NCBI GenBank assembly: GCA_944383825.1
Contig: CALWRA010000010.1
Location: 38,391 to 102,390, forward strand
Origin: an uncultured Acetatifactor sp.
Lineage (GTDB): Bacteria; Bacillota; Clostridia; Lachnospirales; Lachnospiraceae
Direction: 5' to 3'
DNA length: 64,000 bases
In this document: positions 35,512 through 45,429 of the stretch, piece by piece
How positions within the stretch are numbered: position 1 is the stretch's first letter
Layout of the letters: every line of letters starts with the position of its first letter
Notes under the pieces: generated by a model
Seen by the model: the letters and a program-made list of their open reading frames with translations, nothing else
Database searches by the model: none
What the model was told of the DNA's origin: nothing
Made by a program: the position numbers and the translations under genes

Positions 35512-37137
35512 CTATGCGGCTCTTCTGAATTTCGTAATATTGTCCTTCTTACCCTTCCTTCTTCCGCCAATCAGCATCGTAATCTGACTGATGGTCTGAA
35601 AGTATCCCACCGCCGCCAGAGAGAACATGGATATGTAGTAGGGCATCACATACCTGGCCTTCGCCTCCCACAAAATGCTGAATAGAAAGCCCCCTATGAT
35701 GGCCGCCGCCAGCAGATGCTGCAGAATATTGCTGTTCCGCTTCACTGCAAAAAGGAAATACAAGAGCATCCCGAAATAAAGTATAAACTGCAGCCGATCG
35801 CAGATCCAGAGAATTTTTGTAAAATATTCCTCTTTTACCCTTTGTGCCAGGGGCGATTCTTTCGAATCATGATCAGCAGGATATTTTGTGCCGAAATACA
35901 GGGACTGATACAGAGGCTCGTTCCACTGGGACAGAATCTTTTCCCGGAAAAAGGTCCAAGCGTAGGAAGGATTCGACAAAAACACCTGCAGCCTCTCCTC
36001 AATATCCTCCTTAACGACCTCTTCCACTGCATTGGCATTACCGTCATACTCATAATACAGGGCCTTGGGATAATCATAGTACCATCCATACTTTCCGTTT
36101 TGTTCCTGGAGCCCCATGGAAATCCAGGAGAGCGTCGGCAGTCCTCCGGTATGAGCAAAGCCGGAGCGGACTTCATACATTTTATAAATTCCCGCGTACA
36201 AAAGTGCGGGCAGCAAAATCGTAAGACCTGCAGCCGCTATTATTTTACGATCCCCTTGCCGTACAGCCCAAACCAGGGATACCAGGCAGAAGGCTACCAG
36301 AAAAATCAGAGAATTTTTCCGCACCAGCATTCCTGCAGTAAGCGCGGCCACACATACCGCAAGATATTTCCAGTGCCTTTTTCTGGAATAGCGCAGAAGC
36401 ATCCACGCCGCCAGCAGAGCGCAGAAAATACTGGGAATGTCGCCGTACACCCAACTTGTATAAAATATCAGGGGAAAGCAGCCCATCATGCAGACACAGT
36501 AAATGACTGAGACGCTCATATGACCGTCAATTTCATTTACAATGCAGCCTCCTATGAGCGCCGCCGCCGCTGCGAGAATAACGCATATCAGCTGAAAAGC
36601 AAAATAGTTGTAAGTGCCGACAAATACAAACAAAAGCTCCACCAGGGCAATCAGTCCGAGCTGATGAGGATACATCTCACAGTATCCTCCTTTGTCGAGA
36701 AATAAATATCTGCCTTCCCGAAAGTAAGAGGCACCTCCGTAGATAAATGCCTGATCCCCTTCCGGCATTCTTTCTGCAGAGGTAATCCACCACAGGCCGG
36801 CTGCCAGAATCCAAACCACAGCCATTGCCAGAACCGCTTTCCTGACCGCCTGCCGAGCTTTTTCCCCCATGCGCTCCTCTGCGGCAAACAGCGCCGTAAA
36901 GGCCGCAGCCGCAAACAAAAGGACCAACAGGTTTCGGGACATGGAGTCACGAACATTCAGCGGCGCTTCGCTTCCTCCAGGATTCATATACTGCGTATAT
37001 CGAAAGGAATACCATGTCAGAAAGAGAAATATCGCTCCGCCGAAAATACGCACTGTCCAATTTGCAAGAGCAGTAAGCCGCTCTCCGCGCTCTTCCCTTC
37101 CAGTTTGCTTCATCTGCCTCATTTGTACTGAGGACAC
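35512..37137 (-). CDS. GT-C fold glycosyltransferase-like membrane protein
   Basis: 541 residues with about twelve membrane segments. The first large loop carries acidic GDQAFIYGGASYFREG, the position where GT-C enzymes (PMT/ArnT/GT39 type) keep their catalytic Asp, and a long extracellular region follows near residues 330-440. Such enzymes move sugars from polyprenyl-phosphate donors to outer acceptors. The acceptor is unknown. The start at 37137 is a GTG right after GGAAAGG; an ATG five codons later is an alternative. It follows the nucleoside kinase gene by 18 bases. Confidence 0.75.
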   Translation of the reverse strand: MSSVQMRQMKQTGREERGERLTALANWTVRIFGGAIFLFLTWYSFRYTQYMNPGGSEAPLNVRDSMSRNLLVLLFAAAAFTALFAAEERMGEKARQAVRKAVLAMAVVWILAAGLWWITSAERMPEGDQAFIYGGASYFREGRYLFLDKGGYCEMYPHQLGLIALVELLFVFVGTYNYFAFQLICVILAAAAALIGGCIVNEIDGHMSVSVIYCVCMMGCFPLIFYTSWVYGDIPSIFCALLAAWMLLRYSRKRHWKYLAVCVAALTAGMLVRKNSLIFLVAFCLVSLVWAVRQGDRKIIAAAGLTILLPALLYAGIYKMYEVRSGFAHTGGLPTLSWISMGLQEQNGKYGWYYDYPKALYYEYDGNANAVEEVVKEDIEERLQVFLSNPSYAWTFFREKILSQWNEPLYQSLYFGTKYPADHDSKESPLAQRVKEEYFTKILWICDRLQFILYFGMLLYFLFAVKRNSNILQHLLAAAIIGGFLFSILWEAKARYVMPYYISMFSLAAVGYFQTISQITMLIGGRRKGKKDNITKFRRAA

Positions 37138-37155
37138 CCCTTTCCTTATTTCACT

Positions 37156-38835
37156 CTACACGTTAAAGCAACTTCCTCCTACAAATTCCCTGCATATAGA
37201 ATTGTTAGGAAGACTTTCGCTGGGTACACCCAAAAAATAATCCAGAAATTTTAAAAGTCTTTTTGCCTCGTGGTACTCCGGAGCCTCCTTTGGTATCTGG
37301 AACAGCAAGGGCTCTGCAAACTGCTTCAGAACCGCCAGCTCATATATCAGCACCGAGTTAAACATGGCGTCCGCCTCCTCCTGAAAGGGAAATATATTTT
37401 CCTCCTCCCCTCTTCTGACGGAGGGCCACATTGCAATGGTTCTTCTTGCATCCGCTCCCCTGGTTCTGGCATCCCTTACCATACGGCGCAGCAGCCTGCC
37501 GTCCGTAGTAGGTATCCTGTTGTGTTCATCCACATTTACATTGGTAAGGGCGCTGATATATATTTTGTATTTGCTTTCCTCAGGCAGTGCATAAGAGGTT
37601 TTTTCGTTCAGTCCATGAATCCCTTCTATCACCAGAATATCATCCGGTCCAAGCTGCTTAAACCTTCCGTTGTACTCACGCTTTCCCGTCTTAAAGTTAA
37701 ATGTCGGAAGCTCCAGCCTTTCTCCCTTTAAGAGCCTCGCCATATCCTCATTGAACTGCCTTATGTCAATGGCCTCAAGACATTCAAAATTATAATCTCC
37801 GTTTTCATCCCTGGGCGTAAGCTCCCGATCCACAAAATAGTCGTCAAGTGCAATAGGATGAGGAATCTTTCCCAACGTGCGCAGCTGTATGGAAAGCCTG
37901 TGTGAAAAGGTGGTCTTGCCAGAGGATGAAGGACCCGCGATCATAACGAATTTTACATTTCCCCTTCCTGCAATCTCTTTGGCAATCTCGCCAATCTTTC
38001 GCTCCTGCTCCGCCTCCTGTACCAAAATCAGTTCGCTGAAGGAGCCGCTGCAGATTTGGTCGTTCAGATCACCAACAGTTTCAATGCCAACCCTCCTGCC
38101 CCACTGCTCAGATTCTTTCAAGGTTGCAAAAAGCTTTTTTTTCTCCGCAAACCGCTCCACTCTTGTAGGATTTTTTTTGGTGGGAAGAAGCAGCATAAAT
38201 CCCTCGTCATAGGGAATCACGTCAAACCACTTCACATAACCTGCATTGGGCAGCATATATCCATAATAGTAATCATAATATCCTTCTATTTCATAGACAT
38301 TCACAAAGGAGCTTCTTCTGTACCGGAAAAGCTTTTCCTTATCCGTCATCCTCTGTGCACGAAACAACTCCATCGCGTCCTCCATAGGATAGGCACGTTT
38401 GAAAAACGGCGTTTTATGCTCCGCCAGCTCTTTCATTCTGTTCTTGATCCTCTCCGCACCTTCCTGTGAAACGTTTACCCCCGCTCCCGCTCTGATGTAG
38501 GAGCCGTGCCCTATGGCGAATTCCACCCGGCTGCCCCTGGCGGCCTCCTCACCGAACATATCATATATGCCCTTTAAAAAAAGCATGGTAGCGGTGCGAA
38601 CATAGGTTTTGTATCCCACATCGTCACTCAGTGTGAAAAATTCCAGTGTACAGTCCCTTTTCACCTTTTTGAACAGTTCTCTGATTTTCCCGTTTACAGA
38701 TACCACTGCGATCATGTTGCCATATGCCTCCTGATACGGCTCAACGATGGCTTCATAGGTGGTTCCCTGGGGAAACTGTTTCTTTTCTCCGTTTATCGTC
38801 ACTGTAATCATTTTTCTTCCCATCCTTTTGGTCAT
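37156..38835 (-). CDS. TGS/SAD-domain uridine kinase-like protein
   Basis: 559 residues; the ATG at 38835 overlaps the trmK stop as ATGA and has GGGAG five bases upstream. The N-terminus is a TGS domain (VTINGEKKQFPQGTTYEAIV) followed by a threonyl-tRNA synthetase-like second domain (residues about 75-200, FAIGHGSYIRAGAGV). The C-terminal half is a uridine kinase/phosphoribulokinase P-loop domain with GPSSSGKTTFSHRLS, DDYFVDRE and DILVIEGIHGL. This chimaera is recurrent in Firmicutes and usually called nucleoside kinase. The substrate is unproved; the ThrRS-like part may sense tRNA or nucleotide. Confidence 0.9.
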   Translation of the reverse strand: MTKRMGRKMITVTINGEKKQFPQGTTYEAIVEPYQEAYGNMIAVVSVNGKIRELFKKVKRDCTLEFFTLSDDVGYKTYVRTATMLFLKGIYDMFGEEAARGSRVEFAIGHGSYIRAGAGVNVSQEGAERIKNRMKELAEHKTPFFKRAYPMEDAMELFRAQRMTDKEKLFRYRRSSFVNVYEIEGYYDYYYGYMLPNAGYVKWFDVIPYDEGFMLLLPTKKNPTRVERFAEKKKLFATLKESEQWGRRVGIETVGDLNDQICSGSFSELILVQEAEQERKIGEIAKEIAGRGNVKFVMIAGPSSSGKTTFSHRLSIQLRTLGKIPHPIALDDYFVDRELTPRDENGDYNFECLEAIDIRQFNEDMARLLKGERLELPTFNFKTGKREYNGRFKQLGPDDILVIEGIHGLNEKTSYALPEESKYKIYISALTNVNVDEHNRIPTTDGRLLRRMVRDARTRGADARRTIAMWPSVRRGEEENIFPFQEEADAMFNSVLIYELAVLKQFAEPLLFQIPKEAPEYHEAKRLLKFLDYFLGVPSESLPNNSICREFVGGSCFNV

Positions 38836-39542
38836 GCTTGCTCCCAAAACGCCAACGCCTTCCGAAGCTGCTCCCGCTCCTCTCTAACCTCCAGCAACCG
38901 CTTTCCGGCTCTTTGACCGGGCTGGGAAATCAGCTCCTTTTCGATCTGACACACTCTATTTTCCCGGTACTCCAGGTAATCTCTCAGCACAGGATTTCTC
39001 TCCCTTAGGAGCCTCTCTCCGAATTCTTCGTAGAGAGGTTCCCTTGCTTCCTTTCTGGTTCCTGTCCACACCGCTTTCATGAGAAAATAAAATTTACCTT
39101 CTTCACACAGTATATTCTCTTTGGTAATTTCATATCCATCCTCATAAAGAAATCTGCGAAACCCAGACAACTCAGACTGGGGCTGAAGAATTATTTCCTT
39201 GAAACTTCTGGCCTTTCGGGAGCCCTCCCTCAAGATCCCGGCCATTAAACGTCCTCCCATGCCGGCGCACACCAATGTTTCGGCTTCTCCCGCTTCATAT
39301 GACTGCAGTCCATCCGACAGACGGGTTTCTATGTATTCTCCCAGCCCATACTGTGCAACATGCTCCCTTGCTCTCGTCAGGGGACCCTCTCGCACATCCA
39401 TAGCCAAAACCCAGGGACTAATCCCGCTGCGCACCAGGTAAATGGGCAGAAAGCCGTGGTCACAGCCCACATCAACCACCCTGTTCCCCGGCGTCACCAT
39501 ATCTGCCAGGGTTCTCAGCCTAAGAGAAAGCGTTCCCTTCAT
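38832..39542 (-). CDS. trmK: tRNA (adenine22-N1)-methyltransferase
   Basis: 236 residues. SAM-binding motif I VVDVGCDHGFLPIYL and the catalytic-site region CAGMGGRLMAGIL are typical of TrmK, which methylates A22 in the tRNA D-arm. The C-terminal 80 residues are a charged coiled coil (RENRVCQIEKELI, then VREEREQLRKALAF), as in B. subtilis TrmK. It overlaps the rpoD stop by one base (TGATG). This rpoD-trmK order is conserved in Firmicutes. Confidence 0.93.
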   Translation of the reverse strand: MKGTLSLRLRTLADMVTPGNRVVDVGCDHGFLPIYLVRSGISPWVLAMDVREGPLTRAREHVAQYGLGEYIETRLSDGLQSYEAGEAETLVCAGMGGRLMAGILREGSRKARSFKEIILQPQSELSGFRRFLYEDGYEITKENILCEEGKFYFLMKAVWTGTRKEAREPLYEEFGERLLRERNPVLRDYLEYRENRVCQIEKELISQPGQRAGKRLLEVREEREQLRKALAFWEQA

Positions 39543-40654
39543 CAGTCCAGATAATCCTTGAGCTTACGGCTGCGGCTGGGATGGCGCAGCTTACGAAGGG
39601 CCTTGGCTTCTATCTGGCGGATGCGTTCTCTGGTCACGTTAAATTCCTTTCCTACCTCCTCAAGGGTTCTGGCTCTTCCATCATCTAAGCCGAACCTGAG
39701 ACGGAGCACCTTCTGTTCCCTTTCAGTAAGAGTTCCAAGCACCTCCACCAGCTGTTCCTTCAGCAATGTAAAAGCGGCGGCGTCTGCCGGAACCGGTACA
39801 TTGTCATCCTGAATAAAATCTCCCAGATGACTGTCCTCCTCCTCACCGATAGGCGTCTCCAGAGAAACAGGCTCCTGGCTGATTTTTAAAATTTCTCTGA
39901 CCCGTTCCACGGGCATATTCATTTCCTGGGAAATTTCCTCCGGAGATGGTTCCCTTCCCAGCTCCTGCAGCAACTGTCGGCTTACCCGGATCAGCTTGTT
40001 TATGGTTTCCACCATATGAACCGGGATTCGTATGGTTCTGGCCTGGTCGGCAATGGCTCTTGTGATGGCCTGACGGATCCACCAGGTTGCATATGTGGAA
40101 AACTTGTATCCCTTGCGGTAATCAAATTTCTCAACTGCTTTAATAAGACCAAGATTTCCCTCCTGAATCAGATCCAGAAAAAGCATTCCTCGTCCCACAT
40201 ATCTCTTGGCGATGCTCACCACCAATCTGAGGTTGGCTTCCGCAAGACGTTTTTTGGCTTCCTGATCGCCAAGCTCCATTCTCTTCGCCAGATCAATCTC
40301 CTCCTCCGCGCTTAGGAGAGGAACCTTTCCTATCTCCTTTAAATACATTCTTACAGGATCCTCGATACTGACACCATCGGGAACAGTCAGGTCGATGTTT
40401 TCCACATCCACCTCATCCTCCTCGGTCAGAATAATTTCCTCGTCGTCCACATCATCCTCTTCCGTAATGCGCAGAATGTCCACGTTATTCTGCTCCAAAA
40501 CCTCAAGGATTTTTTCGAACTGCTCTTCCTCCAGAGGCATATCGGAAAAGAAATCTCCTATCTCCTGATACTCAAGAACATTCTTTTTCTTTTTTGCCGT
40601 GTTCAAGAGTTCTTTTACCTTTTCGTCAAATTTTGCCTGTGTGTTTTCATCCAT
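39542..40654 (-). CDS. rpoD: primary sigma factor RpoD (sigma-A)
   Basis: 370 residues. It has an acidic region 1.1 (residues about 1-90), region 1.2 ([20 protein letters not shown]), region 2 with [19 protein letters not shown] and [14 protein letters not shown] for -10 recognition and melting, region 3, and region 4.2 with [20 protein letters not shown] for -35 recognition. It directs housekeeping transcription and recognises the TTGACA/TATAAT promoters found elsewhere in this window. It is 73 bases after dnaG. Confidence 0.98.
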   Translation of the reverse strand: MDENTQAKFDEKVKELLNTAKKKKNVLEYQEIGDFFSDMPLEEEQFEKILEVLEQNNVDILRITEEDDVDDEEIILTEEDEVDVENIDLTVPDGVSIEDPVRMYLKEIGKVPLLSAEEEIDLAKRMELGDQEAKKRLAEANLRLVVSIAKRYVGRGMLFLDLIQEGNLGLIKAVEKFDYRKGYKFSTYATWWIRQAITRAIADQARTIRIPVHMVETINKLIRVSRQLLQELGREPSPEEISQEMNMPVERVREILKISQEPVSLETPIGEEEDSHLGDFIQDDNVPVPADAAAFTLLKEQLVEVLGTLTEREQKVLRLRFGLDDGRARTLEEVGKEFNVTRERIRQIEAKALRKLRHPSRSRKLKDYLD

Positions 40655-40727
40655 GTTGTTGGTTCCTTCCTTCCTGGGAAATTTACTTCCTTTGTAATGG
40701 TCTTTTACTGTTTTTTTATTCTTAACC

Positions 40728-42500
40728 TTAATCTATGGAAATATGCGTTTTTGCAAGCTCTTCCAGCGCTTTTTTTCCAGCAATTACCTGATCGAGGGCC
40801 GATATGTCGGATCCGAGCCTTGACGTGTAATGCTCATAACTATTTTTCTTTACGGACAGCACGATGTCGTGGAATGCCTTCTCCCTCTCCTGCCTTGTCT
40901 CCAGACGGGGCAAGCTTGTATGAAAAATTGCCGCCGCCTCTTTCTGATCGCTCTCATCCTCGAACATACTGATGATGTCCGCCGGCTGAAACTGTCCCTG
41001 CTCCAAATCTGAAAACAGCCTTTCAGCCACCTTCCTATACAGTTCTCCGGTAAAATCGTCGGCAGAAATATAAGGCTTGATTTTAGAAAACAATGAAGGC
41101 TCGTCCGTAATCCAGGTAAGTAAAAGCCTCTGGGACTTTCCGGCGTTTTCTTCCGGACTATGCTTTGGCTGCACTCCCGATCTGGGCCTCTGCAGCGGCC
41201 TTGCGCCTCCCGTTGACGCCGCCACAGCCAGCACCAGTCTGCGCAGATTATCCGCCCCTATATGATATTTGTCCGCCACAGCCTGCAGATAATTCTCCCT
41301 TTCCACATCCTCCGTAAAATCACAGAGTTTCTTGGCTATTTCCCGGTGAAATTTTGTTTTAGACTCCGGATCACTCATGTCATAATCTGATTCCAGCACC
41401 CGTATTTCAAAGAAAAAACTGTTTTCCGCCTTTTCTATGCGCTCCGCAAAGGCTTCTTTCCCAAGATTTTTCATAAATTCATCCGGATCCTTATAGGGTC
41501 TCATATCAATGACACGACCATTCAGACCGGACTCCCGCAGAATACCGATTCCCCGCAGCGCAGCCTTTACTCCGGCTCCATCGCTATCGTAAGCCAGCAG
41601 CACCGTGTCCGTATAGCGGCGAAGCAGCGCAGCCTGCTCCGAAGTAAATGCCGTTCCCAGAGAAGCCACTGCTTGGGAAAAGCCCGCCTGGTGCATGGCA
41701 ATCACATCCATATATCCCTCGCAGAGAATAATGCTGCCGCTCCTGGCCGTTCTCGCAAAATTCAGCCCGTAAAGATTTCTCCTCTTGTCAAATATGGGAG
41801 TCTCCGGCGAGTTCAAATATTTCGGCTCTCCCTGGCCCATAACACGTCCGCCAAAGCCGATGACCCGATGATTGATATCTTGAATAGGAAACATCACCCT
41901 GTTCCAAAACTGGCTTAAAAGACCATGCCTCTCCGAAAAATTAGCCAGTCCCGCCTCCTTGATCAGCTGATCCTCAAAGCCCTTCCCTCTTAAGTATGCC
42001 ACGAGATCCCCACCGCTCTTACCGGCGTAGCCCAGGCCGAATTTCTTCATGGTCTCATCTCCAAGCTCCCTTTCCTGCAGATACCGATACCCTACGGCTC
42101 CCTGTGGTGAACGAAGCAGAAAATAAAAATACGTGGCTGCCTCCTTGTTCACCGAGAACAGTCTGGCCCTCCTGCTCTCCCTTCTCTTTACTTCCTCCGA
42201 ATACTCCTGTTCAGGCAGGGAAACTCCGGCCCGGTCCGCCAATGCCTTCACCGCCTCCGGAAAAGAAAAATTCTCATAATTCATGAGAAAGGTAAAGACA
42301 TTTCCTCCCGCCCCGCATCCGAAGCAATGATACATCTGCTTTTCCTGGGTCACCGAAAAAGAAGGGGACTTTTCATTGTGAAAGGGACACAGCCCCCAGT
42401 ATCTGCCGCCCCGTCTCTGCAATTTCACATAACCGGACACCACATCCACTATATCATTTTTCATTCTGACTTCATCTATTATTTCCTCAGAATAATACAT
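40728..42500 (-). CDS. dnaG: DNA primase
   Basis: 590 residues. The N-terminal zinc-binding domain ([13 protein letters not shown], then CFGCGAGG), the catalytic TOPRIM core ([31 protein letters not shown]), and a C-terminal helicase-binding region are in normal order. It makes RNA primers at the replication fork. GGGAG seven bases upstream supports the ATG. It lies between dgt and rpoD, as in many clostridial macromolecular-synthesis operons. Confidence 0.98.
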   Translation of the reverse strand: MYYSEEIIDEVRMKNDIVDVVSGYVKLQRRGGRYWGLCPFHNEKSPSFSVTQEKQMYHCFGCGAGGNVFTFLMNYENFSFPEAVKALADRAGVSLPEQEYSEEVKRRESRRARLFSVNKEAATYFYFLLRSPQGAVGYRYLQERELGDETMKKFGLGYAGKSGGDLVAYLRGKGFEDQLIKEAGLANFSERHGLLSQFWNRVMFPIQDINHRVIGFGGRVMGQGEPKYLNSPETPIFDKRRNLYGLNFARTARSGSIILCEGYMDVIAMHQAGFSQAVASLGTAFTSEQAALLRRYTDTVLLAYDSDGAGVKAALRGIGILRESGLNGRVIDMRPYKDPDEFMKNLGKEAFAERIEKAENSFFFEIRVLESDYDMSDPESKTKFHREIAKKLCDFTEDVERENYLQAVADKYHIGADNLRRLVLAVAASTGGARPLQRPRSGVQPKHSPEENAGKSQRLLLTWITDEPSLFSKIKPYISADDFTGELYRKVAERLFSDLEQGQFQPADIISMFEDESDQKEAAAIFHTSLPRLETRQEREKAFHDIVLSVKKNSYEHYTSRLGSDISALDQVIAGKKALEELAKTHISID

Positions 42501-42546
42501 TTTCCCACTCCCGCAAAATCCCGCTGATTCTTTTCACACTTTATGC

Positions 42547-43551
42547 TTATATATGCCAGGATTTGGGTATGTACAGCTCCTCATACTTTGCAATTGCAAA
42601 ACGGTCACTCATGGCTCCCACATAGTCACATACCACTTTTTCTCTGGGCTCGCCCTCCGACAGCAGATTTAAAAATTCATCCGGAAGATCGTCAATATGC
42701 TTCAGATAATGATGATACAGCGTCTCCATCAACATTTCCGCCTTGCCTTCCTCGCTTTTGGCCTCCCGATTCTGATATACCCGCTCAAACATAAAGCGGC
42801 GTATTTTTTTCATGGCCTCCGCCACAGGAGCCGACATAAGGATATCATTTTTTCCCATGCTGGCTGTGACAATGTCGTGAATAAAATGATCCAGGCGCTC
42901 CCCTGTGGTTTTTCCCACCACGTCGGTGATTTCACCCGGCACGTCGCTTTCCTTCAATATTCCCGCCCTAACGGCGTCATCCATATCATGATGGATATAA
43001 GCGATTTTATCCGAAAACCGCACCACCTTTCCCTCCAGGGTGTGAGGCTTTCCTATGGTCTGATGGTTACGTATCCCATCCCTCACCTCATATGTGAGAT
43101 TCAGACCCATACCGCCCTTTTCCAAAATATCCACTGTACGTACGCTCTGCTCACTGTGCTCAAATCCATAGGGACAAACGCGGTTTAAGGCGCGCTCCCC
43201 TGCATGTCCGAAAGGCGTATGCCCCAGGTCATGTCCCAGAGCAATGGCCTCCACCAGCTCTTCATTCAGCTTCAAAGCCTTTGCAATGGTACGGGCATTT
43301 TGGGAAACCTCCAAAGTATGCGTCAGACGCGTGCGGTAATGATCTCCCTCTGGCGTCAGAAATACCTGGGTTTTATCTTTCAGCCTGCGGAATGCCTTGC
43401 AGTGAATAATCCTGTCTCTGTCTCTCTGAAACACAGGTCTGATATCACACTGCTCCTCAGACTTTCTTCGTCCCTTTGAATTCATGCTCAGGGATGCATA
43501 AGGGCTTAAATAATCCTTTTCCCACTGTTCCAAGCTTTCTCTTATTGTCAT
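42547..43551 (-). CDS. dgt: dGTPase-like deoxynucleotide triphosphohydrolase
   Basis: 334 residues from the ATG at 43551 (AGAGG upstream), the typical length of the type 2 dGTPase-like family. The HD signature is complete: HTLEVSQNARTIAKAL, then GHDLGHTPFGHAGE and later SDKIAYIHHDMDDA. It cleaves dNTPs to nucleoside and triphosphate, limiting dNTP pools beside the primase gene. It ends 46 bases before dnaG. Confidence 0.94.
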   Translation of the reverse strand: MTIRESLEQWEKDYLSPYASLSMNSKGRRKSEEQCDIRPVFQRDRDRIIHCKAFRRLKDKTQVFLTPEGDHYRTRLTHTLEVSQNARTIAKALKLNEELVEAIALGHDLGHTPFGHAGERALNRVCPYGFEHSEQSVRTVDILEKGGMGLNLTYEVRDGIRNHQTIGKPHTLEGKVVRFSDKIAYIHHDMDDAVRAGILKESDVPGEITDVVGKTTGERLDHFIHDIVTASMGKNDILMSAPVAEAMKKIRRFMFERVYQNREAKSEEGKAEMLMETLYHHYLKHIDDLPDEFLNLLSEGEPREKVVCDYVGAMSDRFAIAKYEELYIPKSWHI

Positions 43552-43764
43552 GTCTGCCTCTCTTTTCCGACGCAGGCCGCACTCTGCAGCGTCTGCCCAG
43601 CTGCGTCTCAAGCAAGAAACCTCATCACGTTACAACATACTCCTGATTTATATATTCTGCATCCTTCGGGAAATTCCTTTATTTTTTGTACCGTTACTTT
43701 CATTTCATGACATTGGAACAATCCGCTTTTCTTTTCCGCAGGCAAACAGTAACGCGTTCCCTTT
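43552..43764. other. intergenic region upstream of dgt
   Basis: 213 bases. The part next to dgt contains a GACGCAG/CTGCGTC inverted repeat in its likely leader, without a T-run. I found no convincing promoter and no coding frame. The upstream esterase gene ends at the far edge. Confidence 0.35.
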
Positions 43765-44661
43765 CTATCTACAGATGTTAAAGATAAATTCCGCATTCTT
43801 ATCCATGGCTTCATAGGCTGTTTTAAAAGGCGACATTTGAAATACATGCCACATCCCCGGAAAACGGTCCAGCTTAACGGATACATCCGCTTCCAACATA
43901 TTTTTATAAAGCCTTAAAGAATCACTCAATAGGATCTCATTTTCCCCCACCTGAATATATGTGGGCGGGAATCCATGGAAATCACCGAACAGAGGCGATA
44001 TCTGCGGATTCTGCAGGTCCATTCCCTCTGCGTAGGCATGGATCATGCCATCAATATATTCCCTGCTCAACACCGGATCAAGCTCCGCCATGGTTTCAAA
44101 GGATTCTCCGGAAGACGTAAGATCCGTCCAGGGAGACAGCAACACCAGTCCCCTTGGCAGCAGCCTTCTCTCCTCCTTCAGCCTAAGGGTCAGGGAAAGG
44201 GCCAGATTCCCCCCTGCGGAATCCCCAGTAAGAATAATGTCCCTTGCACCATATCCCAGAAGCATCAGATAATTCCATGCCTTCATGGCGTCTTCACAGG
44301 CTGCGGGATATGGATTTTCCGGCGCCAGACGATAGTCAAAGCACAGCACATCCATAGAAGTGGTGGTTGCAAGCTTGGAAGTCAGAGTCCTTGCATACAT
44401 ACTGCTTCCCGTGGAATATCCTCCCCCGTGGCAATGCAGAATCACGTATTTTTTCATATGAGCTCTGTTTACACTCACCCATTCTCCATACATGCCATCC
44501 ATGTCTATTTCCTTATAGCGAATATCCCTGGTATTCCCCAGAATAGCCCCGATGTGATCCTGGGACTGCCTGTGCTTCTCCAGATCAGCGCTCTCCACCA
44601 ATCCATGAACGCGCCTGATCAGCTGCATCAGATTCTGGTTTCTTTTGTTTTCTCCCTTCAT
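43765..44661 (-). CDS. HSL-family alpha/beta hydrolase (carboxylesterase-like)
   Basis: 298 residues. The oxyanion motif HCHGGGYSTGS (His78-Gly81), nucleophile GDSAGGN (Ser148), an acid in GENEILLSDS and a final His in MWHVFQM define a hormone-sensitive-lipase-type hydrolase. It probably cleaves short to medium acyl esters. No signal peptide is present. It is the last gene of a three-gene run behind a zinc-ribbon membrane protein and an HHxxxDG acyltransferase, so its substrate may be the ester that acyltransferase makes. Confidence 0.88.
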   Translation of the reverse strand: MKGENKRNQNLMQLIRRVHGLVESADLEKHRQSQDHIGAILGNTRDIRYKEIDMDGMYGEWVSVNRAHMKKYVILHCHGGGYSTGSSMYARTLTSKLATTTSMDVLCFDYRLAPENPYPAACEDAMKAWNYLMLLGYGARDIILTGDSAGGNLALSLTLRLKEERRLLPRGLVLLSPWTDLTSSGESFETMAELDPVLSREYIDGMIHAYAEGMDLQNPQISPLFGDFHGFPPTYIQVGENEILLSDSLRLYKNMLEADVSVKLDRFPGMWHVFQMSPFKTAYEAMDKNAEFIFNICR

Positions 44662-44688
44662 TTCACATCCTCCTGTACATCCTGCAGA

Positions 44689-45393
44689 TTAAAAGTGCAG
44701 CCTTCTGCGAACCTCATTGCGCAGCCTCCTTCTGGATAGCAACGTAATAACGGCAATATCCACAATAACGCAGACAGTAGCCACAATAGCCGACCACTGA
44801 AGAGATACCTGGTTCATCAGATAAAAGTCAATCAAAAATTCCAGGCCCAGGCACAAAAGCCCAAGGGCTGTAAAGACATAAAGAGCCACAGTGAGAAAGG
44901 ATCTGGGAAGCTTTCTCAGGCACAGAGCGAAGCATTCCGCCAAAAAGGTCACCCACAAAACGATGGGCATTCCCAGACCGAAAAACCATTGATCCCTCTG
45001 TATCATGTACGCAATCATATAAAGGTACACAAGCACAGCCGCTCCGTCGAAAAGCAGCGAAACATATACCGGCTGCCTGGTGTAAATCACCACAGGAATC
45101 ATAATCACCCAGAGAATTACACAGACTCCAATCACCGCCAGTGACCACAGGGTTTCCCGAAACACAAAAATGTTCAAAACTCCGCAGGTAGCCGCCGTGG
45201 CCAGCACCACTGTGGTCAAAAGTATGCCAAGATCCTTTCTCTTTACGGTCTCCACCTGTCCCTTTTCCTTTGGAAATGCCAGGGGAGCTTCCTTTGCCTG
45301 CAGCTTGTTTGGATTGATTACAGGCGTGTTGCACAGAGGGCAGCTCTTCGCGGAATCCTCCAGTTCCACGCCGCAGTTTACACAATATGACAT
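44689..45393 (-). CDS. zinc-ribbon multi-pass membrane protein (DUF6320-like)
   Basis: 234 residues from the ATG at 45393 (AAAGGA six bases upstream). The N-terminus is a rubredoxin-like zinc ribbon with Cys4, Cys7, Cys18 and Cys21. After a linker come six to seven membrane segments (from about residue 55 to 220) and an Arg-rich end. It matches a family I know as DUF6320, found with the flanking acyltransferase and esterase. The role is unknown; a scaffold for the acyltransferase at the membrane is one idea. Confidence 0.75.
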   Translation of the reverse strand: MSYCVNCGVELEDSAKSCPLCNTPVINPNKLQAKEAPLAFPKEKGQVETVKRKDLGILLTTVVLATAATCGVLNIFVFRETLWSLAVIGVCVILWVIMIPVVIYTRQPVYVSLLFDGAAVLVYLYMIAYMIQRDQWFFGLGMPIVLWVTFLAECFALCLRKLPRSFLTVALYVFTALGLLCLGLEFLIDFYLMNQVSLQWSAIVATVCVIVDIAVITLLSRRRLRNEVRRRLHF

Positions 45394-45429
45394 ATAATTC
45401 CTTTCCGCGTCGGTCAAAACGCTTATATC

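Noticed and set aside
35228..35587. Reading frames of 75-119 codons on the plus strand around 35.2-35.6 kb
   Set aside because: They lie across RNase P RNA and its promoter on the opposite strand, which explain the sequence fully.
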